From NCBI GenBank assembly GCA_948144175.1, contig CANXME010002125.1, forward strand, positions 56,001 to 120,000: a stretch of DNA of 64,000 bases. Direction: 5' to 3'. Below the pieces are notes generated by a model. The model did no database searches, was not told the DNA's origin, and saw nothing but the letters and a program-made list of their open reading frames with translations. Shown here piece by piece: positions 59,001-64,000 of the stretch (positions are counted from its first letter, which is position 1; every line of letters begins with the position of its first letter). The DNA is from Closterium sp. NIES-65 (lineage: Eukaryota; Streptophyta; Zygnematophyceae; Desmidiales; Closteriaceae). Position numbers and translations under genes: made by a program.

Positions 59001-60787
59001 ATCGAGCATGCCTGGTGGGGGAGTGGGGGAGAGGGAGGGGTGCATGAAGGACGGTGCGTAGCATCTGCCAAAGCAACGAGCATGCCTAGTGGGAGAGAGG
59101 GATGATGGAAGAAGGGAGCATGGTGCCAAGAGAACGTGGTATGGACAAGTTGGGTCTGATAGGTCAAGGGGTTGGAGAGTCATGTCCGCTAGAGCATGGA
59201 GCATGCCTGTTGGGAGAGAGAGGTGTAGGAAAAAAGTGTATCATATCACGACGAAGGGTTAGCAATCGCGAAGGGTTATGTCCTGAGCTCATAAGACAAG
59301 CAAGCCCTCGTCAGCTGCGGTGTAACCAATGAGACATGCAAGCCACGAACGTGCTCTTTGACGCCTCTGCTCCCTCCAAATCTCCTTCACGCGCCTAAAA
59401 GGCCAGACCCGGTAATTCGTGAACACCGTACGTACCGATGATCCCAGTCATCGGTGTCCTCAGCTCGTGAGACATGCACGCCACGAACATGCTCTTTGAC
59501 GCCTCAGCGTCCTCTGCTTCCTTCCTCAGCCTGTCTGCCTCTGCCATGTGCTGCTGCGTCTGGAAGAACTGCGCTCGCTGGATCCATGCCGCCAGCAGCA
59601 CGAGCAGCACGAGGAGGAGGGCGAAGAGGGCGATGAGGATGGGGATGCCCCACGATTGCCACGCGTTGGGAGGCTGCGTGTACCTGGATGGGGGGGGGGA
59701 TAACAGGAAGGTCGTTTGTGTACAATATTCACAAGGCAGGGGCACAGGCGGAGGGTGAAGAGGGCGATGAGGATGGGGATGCCCCACGATTGTCACGTGC
59801 TGGGAGGCCGCGTGCCTGGATGGGGGAATAACAGGTTATATATATATACAATACATATATACATAATTTACTATGTATGTATATAGTAAAAGGGAGATGA
59901 GGATTAGGATGCCAAAGAAATACAATATGCGGGGGGGCTGTGTGTACCTGGGTGGGAGAACAGTAGCAAGGTTGTATAGATCTACTATGCAAGTGCATAG
60001 GTAAATAATGCAAGGATAATTAGATCTAAAGGGTCTAATAATGCCTGCGTGTTAGCACTATCACTAACGTGCAAGAGTGAAGGAGCAAAAAGAAAACAGG
60101 AAGGAGCGGCCAGAAAGCTCATCTACACCAACCCTCATAGCATACTTACGCACGCCTGCTCCCAGCTCATCCAAATGCTTTAGAGTCAACCCAACCATCA
60201 TATTGAGCTTATTGAGCGAAATCAGATTGAGCTTACTAAAAAAATGACTCACATGCACCAACCATCATATGTGCACACGCCAGCTCCCAGCTTATCCAAA
60301 TGCTTTTGAGTCAACCCAAAAGGGTTCAGATTGAGCCCGCTTAAAATTACTCACCTACACCAACCTTCATACTTGCGCTCGACTGCTCCCAGCTTATCCA
60401 AATGCTTTTGACTCAATTCAAAAGGGTTCAGATTAAGCTTACTTAAAAAATTGGCTCACCTGCACCAACCCTCATACTTGCGCACGCCTGCTCACAGCTC
60501 TTCTAAATGCTTTTGAGTCAATCCAACTTAAAAAGGAATTCAGATCGAGCCTACTTAGAAAATGACTCACCTGCACCAACCCTCATACTTGCGTACGCCT
60601 GCTCCCAGCTCTTCTAGAGGCACTACAGCCGGTCCCTCCCAGGGGCGAGTTTCGGACAGTGGAGAGGGAAGCATGTTGGGGCGAGGGTCGTTGGGTCGGA
60701 AGTAGACGTGCGGTGGGACTGGAGAGACGATGGCGAAGAGAGACGATGGGTCTGTAACATCGTACATCTCAAACGATTTTGACGAGT
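49638..60787 (-). CDS. CHASE-domain hybrid histidine kinase (cytokinin-receptor type), 5' end outside window
   Basis: Minus-strand exons in phase: 60571-60787 (CHASE end: MYDVTDPSS to [12 protein letters not shown]), 59436-59683 (transmembrane [20 protein letters not shown], coiled coil, H-box [14 protein letters not shown]), 58781-59011 ([10 protein letters not shown] helix), 57937-58020 and 56443-56538 (N-box, [10 protein letters not shown] then [10 protein letters not shown]), a G1 exon ending 55836 ([10 protein letters not shown]), 51450-51512 (G2-like [16 protein letters not shown]), 50266-51188 ([16 protein letters not shown], then receiver VVDD and [11 protein letters not shown]), and 49638-49971 (ALTADV, LQKPVD, stop). 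Phospho-His, receiver Asp and Lys are present. The G2 box is unusual and the receiver has a roughly 50-residue insert after the DG. Such proteins bind cytokinin outside and pass phosphate to HPt proteins. Introns are filled with exon copies and minisatellites. The rest of the CHASE domain lies upstream, perhaps past 64000. Confidence 0.88.
50087..50170 (-). repeat. 13-bp minisatellite in the receiver intron
   Basis: GGTTCACCACTCA is repeated about six times between the two receiver exons. Confidence 0.85.
51525..51600 (-). repeat. CCATA/CCATG pentamer microsatellite
   Basis: Complement of the prohibitin-intron TGGCA/TGGTA arrays. It lies directly upstream (on the minus strand) of the G2 exon. 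Confidence 0.85.
51952..51979. repeat. 28-bp perfect palindrome with ACGT core
   Basis: AAGTGTTTTGAGAC and its complement form a 28-base perfect palindrome, with imperfect extension on both sides (GTGAA and TTCAC). It is a member of the TTTGAG-NCGN-CTCAAA family, in the kinase G1-G2 intron. A GCGC-core relative with one changed base lies at 51817-51834. Confidence 0.85.
52060..54977 (-). repeat. 38-bp minisatellite, about 77 near-identical units
   Basis: The unit reads TTCATTCACCCTCATTGCAA then GCGACAAGTGTGAAGCCA on the plus strand. Units are nearly identical. On the gene's sense strand a unit reads CACACTTGTCGCTTGCAATG-AGG-GTGAATG. This resembles the end of the G1 exon plus donor (CGCACTTCTCGCTTGCG-GTAAGTT), from which the array probably grew. 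It fills the intron between the G1 and G2 exons. Confidence 0.95.
55155..55560 (-). repeat. 48-bp minisatellite, about 8 units
   Basis: The unit starts AAGTGTGAAGCCTCCATC and ends TTACAAGCTAA. The AAGTGTGAAGCC part is shared with the 38-bp array, so both stem from the same exon-end sequence. One unit has a one- or two-base deletion in its T/C run. Confidence 0.9.
55600..55790 (-). repeat. extra copies of the kinase G1 exon
   Basis: Besides the G1 exon ending at 55836, a full-looking copy at about 55690-55780 encodes the same [21 protein letters not shown] and ends in HLFLE with a GTGAGT donor in the same phase 0. A worn copy lies at about 55590-55650, and another at about 51700-51745 beyond the minisatellite. 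The nearer copy could be a usable alternative exon. Confidence 0.75.
55995..56055 (-). repeat. CAG repeat upstream of the G1 motif
   Basis: About ten CAG units on the minus strand, read as poly-Ala in the G1 frame. The stretch sits in the variable loop between N-box and G1 if the exon reaches this far; the exon's start is uncertain. Confidence 0.6.
56621..56680 (-). repeat. alternative N-box exon of the kinase
   Basis: This copy of exon 56443-56538 has a TTTCAG acceptor, an intact frame ([21 protein letters not shown]) and the same entry and exit phase (1 and 1). It is 60 instead of 96 bases, with a weak GTGTCG donor. Sequence differences (KE for TD, R for H) are coding-sensible. Confidence 0.75.
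57000..57716. repeat. 12-bp minisatellite (CATGTTGTGCAG, about 49 units) between direct repeats
   Basis: 57061-57650 is the array, with GTGC/GTAC variants. It is flanked by a direct repeat of about 58 bases (TAGTGTTGCCAATGTTGAATC) at 57000-57060 and 57657-57714. Three frames stay open in one or the other direction only because the unit is 12 bases long without stops; none is a gene. It lies in a kinase intron. Confidence 0.92.
58225..58770 (-). repeat. ladder of kinase HisKA-helix exon copies
   Basis: Downstream of exon 58781-59011 four copies of its end follow at about 58622-58747 ([33 protein letters not shown], intact), 58452-58550 ([23 protein letters not shown], intact), 58320-58430 (worn) and 58228-58290 (fragment). 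All keep a GTGAGT donor after AAG/GAG-T, in the same phase as the real exon. Confidence 0.8.
59065..59400 (-). repeat. copies of kinase exon edges between the H-box exon and the next
   Basis: 59065-59100 and 59150-59215 repeat the start of exon 58781-59011 (GCATGCTC to TGATAGGTC region). 59272-59300 and 59328-59395 repeat the H-box exon end (GCAAGCCACGAACGTGCTC). All are truncated. Confidence 0.7.
59740..59965 (-). repeat. copies of the kinase transmembrane-exon front
   Basis: 59745-59830 and 59885-59960 repeat the acceptor and first 60-70 bases of exon 59436-59683 (GGGGATGCCCCACGATTG and the CCAG before TACACGC). The second is worn. Confidence 0.75.
60110..60545 (-). repeat. ladder of CHASE-exon ends with donor
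   Basis: Four copies, at about 60115-60180, 60244-60305, 60343-60405 and 60453-60515, of the last 60 bases of exon 60571-60787 and its GTGAGT donor (ACTCACCTGCACCAACC on the plus strand). Each is followed by AAATGCTTTTGAGTCAA-type palindrome-like sequence. Confidence 0.8.
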
Positions 60788-60837
60788 CTAGATGGAAGGG
60801 AAGGGAAGAGGGCGGGGGAAAGGAGAAGGGGGAGAGT

Positions 60838-61353
60838 GGAAGGAGAAGACATTTGAGTCGACTCAAGAGTGGAAGGAGAAGACATTTGAGTCGACTCAAG
60901 AGTGGAAGGAGAAGACATTTGAGTCGACTCAAGAGTGGAAGGAGAAGACATTTGAGTCGACTCAAGAGTGGAAGGAGAAGACATTTGAGTCGACTCAAGA
61001 GTGGAAGGAGAAGACATTTGAGTCGACTCAAGAGTGGAAGGAGAAGACATTTGAGTCGACTCAAGAGTGGAAGGAGAAGACATTTGAGTCGACTCAAGAG
61101 TGGAAGGAGAAGACATTTGAGTCGACTCAAGAGTGGAAGGAGAAGACATTTGAGTCGACTCAAGAGTGGAAGGAGAAGACATTTGAGTCGACTCAAGAGT
61201 GGAAGGAGAAGACATTTGAGTCGACTCAAGAGTGGAAGGAGAAGACATTTGAGTCGACTCAAGAGTGGAAGGAGAAGACATTTGAGTCGACTCAAGAGTG
61301 GAAGGAGAAGACATTTGAGTCGACTCAAGAGTGGAAGGAGAAGACAGAGGCTA
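60838..61353. repeat. 33-bp minisatellite with TTTGAGTCGACTCAA core
   Basis: About 15.5 almost perfect units of GTGGAAGGAGAAGACA plus the palindrome TTTGAGTCGACTCAAGA. Long open frames in both directions are repeat artefacts. It lies directly upstream of the kinase CHASE exon. Confidence 0.95.
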
Positions 61354-61519
61354 CAGATCAATTTCAAATCCAATCAATTACTCTTAGCAGGCTTGCTGCG
61401 TTTCGAATCCAATCAATTTCAACTGCGAAGGAGAAGACAGAGGCTTACAATGACCCTGTATTGTAGATCACATAGCACAGGATTAGGAGCCCAAGGTCGT
61501 TCGTACATGACGTGCGAGC

Positions 61520-61790
61520 ATGTGCTTGAGTCGACTCAAAAGTCACCTTGTTTTGAGTCGACTCAAAAGTCACCTTGTTTTGAGTCGACTCAAAAGTCAC
61601 CTTGTTTTGAGTCGACTCAAAAGTCACCTTGTTTTGAGTCGACTCAAAAGTCACCTTGTTTTGAGTCGACTCAAAAGTCACCTTGTTTTGAGTCGACTCA
61701 AAAGTCACCTTGTTTTGAGTCGACTCAAAAGTCACCTTGTTTTGAGTCGACTCAAAAGTCACCTTGTTTTGAGTCGACTCAAGAGGAGGA
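61520..61790. repeat. 27-bp minisatellite with TTTGAGTCGACTCAAAA core
   Basis: About ten units of GAGTCGACTC plus AAAAGTCACCTTGTTTT. It shares only the palindrome with the 33-bp array next to it, so the palindrome was amplified twice in different contexts. Confidence 0.95.
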
Positions 61791-61839
61791 TCCAAAGGCT
61801 ATGAATCACGTATGAGGAAGGTGAAAAGTATGGACCCGT

Positions 61840-61935
61840 GCACTCTATCCTCTAAGGGAGAAGACGGGCCCATAACATTGTACATATCGACCAACTTTGA
61901 TGGGTGTAGATGGAGTGGAATGGTGGAGGGGAGGG
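61840..61935 (-). repeat. worn copy of the CHASE-exon front
   Basis: On the minus strand this reads PSKLVDMYNVMGPSSP, matching [15 protein letters not shown] of the real exon (60571-60787), with a similar CATCTA before it. Confidence 0.65.
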
Positions 61936-62356
61936 TTTTGGAAGGAACGTGGGTTTTCATACAGGTGCATACAGCCCCCTTAAAGCCAGGGTCTCAAGTA
62001 AGCAAAGCAGCCGTCCACTGCAAAGCAGTTCGAGCTAGGTTACCTAGTTAGTGCAGGCAAATTTCTCTTTGGTTGGGTTGGAAACCTACCACCGTGGCCT
62101 CAAAAGCAATTGCACAACAAGGATTGAGTACGTGAGATTTTCGACAATTCTGGGGCATTTTAGGTTTGGATCCGAACCATATTTACAAACTTAGAAGGTT
62201 CGACTACACCTAGCGATTTGGATTCGTTTCGTACTCCTCGCTTCACCCCTCTTCAAACTTCACAACTCGCCAACCAATCACAAACAAAATTGCAGTCAAC
62301 TGCAAAACACTTGTAGTACGTGAAACCCTGGCTTTAACTCACAGCCCTACCCTAAA

Positions 62357-64000
62357 CCCTAACCCCAGGTGCATGCAGCCCTTAACTCACCAGGTGCATA
62401 CAGTCTTAACTCACCAGGTGCATACAGTCTTAACTCACCAGGTGCATACAGTCTTAACTCATCAGGTGCATACAGTCTTAACTCACCAGGTGCATACAGT
62501 CTTAACTCACCAGGTGCATACAGTCTTAACTCACCAGGTGCATACAGTCTTAACTCATCAGGTGCATACAGTCTTAACTCACCAGGTGCATACAGTATTA
62601 ACTCACCAGGTGCATACAGTCTTAACTCATCAGGTGCATACAGTCTTAACTCATCAGGTGCATACAGTCTTAACTCACCAGGTGCATACAGTATTAACTC
62701 ATCAGGTGCATACAGTCTTAACTCACCAGGTGCATACAGTCTTAACTCACCAGGTGCATACAGTCTTAACTCACCAGGTGCATACAGTCTTAACTCACCA
62801 GGTGCATACAGTCTTAACTCACCAGGTGCATACAGTATTAACTCACCAGGTGCATACAGTCTTAACTCATCAGGTGCATACAGTCTTAACTCACCAGGTG
62901 CATACAGTATTAACTCACCAAGTGCATACAGTCTTAACTCACCAGGTGCATACAGTCTTAACTCACCAGGTGCATACAGTATTAACTCACCAGGTGCATA
63001 CAGTCTTAACTCATCAGGTGCATACAGTCTTAACTCACCAGGTGCATACAGTATTAACTCACCAGGTGCATACAGTCTTAACTCATCAGGTGCATACAGT
63101 CTTAACTCACCAGGTGCATACAGTCTTAACTCACCAGGTGCATACAGTCTTAACTCATCAGGTGCATACAGTCTTAACTCACCAGGTGCATACAGTCTTA
63201 ACTCACCAGGTGCATACAGTCTTAACTCATCAGGTGCATACAGTCTTAACTCACCAGGTGCATACAGTATTAACTCACCAGGTGCATACAGTCTTAACTC
63301 ACCAGGTGCATACAGTATTAACTCACCAGGTGCATACAGTCTTAACTCATCAGGTGCATACAGTCTTAACTCACCAGGTGCATACAGTATTAACTCACCA
63401 AGTGCATACAGTCTTAACTCACCAGGTGCATACAGTCTTAACTCACCAGGTGCATACAGTCTTAACTCACCAGGTGCATACAGTCTTAACTCACCAGGTG
63501 CATACAGTCTTAACTCATCAGGTGCATACAGTCTTAACTCACCAGGTGCATACAGTATTAACTCACCAGGTGCATACAGTCTTAACTCATCAGGTGCATA
63601 CAGTCTTAACTCATCAGGTGCATACAGTCTTAACTCACCAGGTGCATACAGTCTTAACTCACCAGGTGCATACAGTCTTAACTCACCAGGTGCATACAGT
63701 CTTAACTCACCAGGTGCATACAGTCTTAACTCATCAGGTGCATACAGTCTTAACTCACCAGGTGCATACAGTATTAACTCAACAGGTGCATACAGTCTTA
63801 ACTCATCAGGTGCATACAGTCTTAACTCACCAGGTGCATACAGTCTTAACTCACCAGGTGCATACAGTCTTAACTCACCAGGTGCATACAGTCTTAACTC
63901 ACCAGGTGCATACAGTCTTAACTCACCAGGTGCATACAGTCTTAACTCATCAGGTGCATACAGTCTTAACTCACCAGGTGCATACAGTCTTAACTCACCA
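62357..64000 (-). repeat. 24-bp minisatellite, about 68 units, donor-like core
   Basis: The unit is CAGGTGCATACAGTCTTAAC plus TCAC. Two variable sites (CACC/CATC and GTCTT/GTATT) mark unit types. On the kinase sense strand each unit reads CTGTATGCACCTG-GTGAGTTAAG, a consensus-quality 5' splice site. The array runs off the window. Confidence 0.95.

Noticed and set aside
60567..61815. Open frames of 180-360 codons with repeats such as ESTQEWKEKT or SRLKCLLLPLL
   Set aside because: They are products of the 33- and 27-bp arrays; only the CHASE exon at one end is real.
62357..64000. Telomere or centromere satellite
   Set aside because: The unit is not telomere-like, and its GTGAGT core and place point to an exon-border origin; centromere function cannot be judged here.

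Overview
This window looks like nuclear DNA of a streptophyte (charophyte-grade) green alga or a close relative. The genes are split by GT-AG introns. They include a plant-type prohibitin, a plastid-targeted GIY-YIG protein and a CHASE-type hybrid histidine kinase of the cytokinin-receptor kind. The rest is plant-style copia and chromovirus retroelements, large transposons and long minisatellites. There are no operons or bacterial signals. The species cannot be named from sequence alone.

Layout. 0-2.5 kb: the 5' part of a copia element on the minus strand (LTR, primer-binding site, GC-rich repeated leader). 3.2-12.1 kb: a two-gene Crypton-like element. It holds a tyrosine-recombinase gene (+) and, converging on it, a Ulp1-like protease/coiled-coil gene (-) that seems to lack its catalytic cysteine. 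12.6-15.4 kb: the GIY-YIG gene. 16.1-21.1 kb: type-I prohibitin. 21.7-23.3 kb: a short-chain dehydrogenase with one frameshift. 23.9-24.8 kb: a broken CAP10/GT90 glycosyltransferase. 25.2-36.3 kb: a second transposon-like gene cluster. It has a Plavaka-like transposase (-) and, diverging from it, a DDE_1-like protein, a Ulp1-like plus AP2-like fusion with the catalytic Cys replaced by Ser, and a basic protein gene broken by a solo LTR. 36.3-43.4 kb: a decayed copia element inserted in that same cluster. 43.4-49.1 kb: gene-free DNA with low-complexity repeats, a chromovirus remnant and a hAT-type MITE with perfect target duplication. 49.6-60.8 kb and beyond: the histidine kinase on the minus strand. 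60.8-64 kb: three minisatellites upstream of its CHASE exon.

Two patterns tie the window together. First, the host genes (GIY-YIG, prohibitin, kinase) carry ladders of extra exon copies beside the real exons. Many keep a splice donor, some keep the reading frame and the same intron phase, and several of the large minisatellites appear to have grown from exon-end/donor segments. Second, a family of short palindromes with fixed arms and a variable CpG core (TTTGAG-NCGN-CTCAAA) recurs in introns of prohibitin and the kinase and forms the core of two minisatellites.

Reading frames were joined by eye; exon limits were checked for GT-AG and phase where stated. Similarity calls rest on motif recognition, not on searches.
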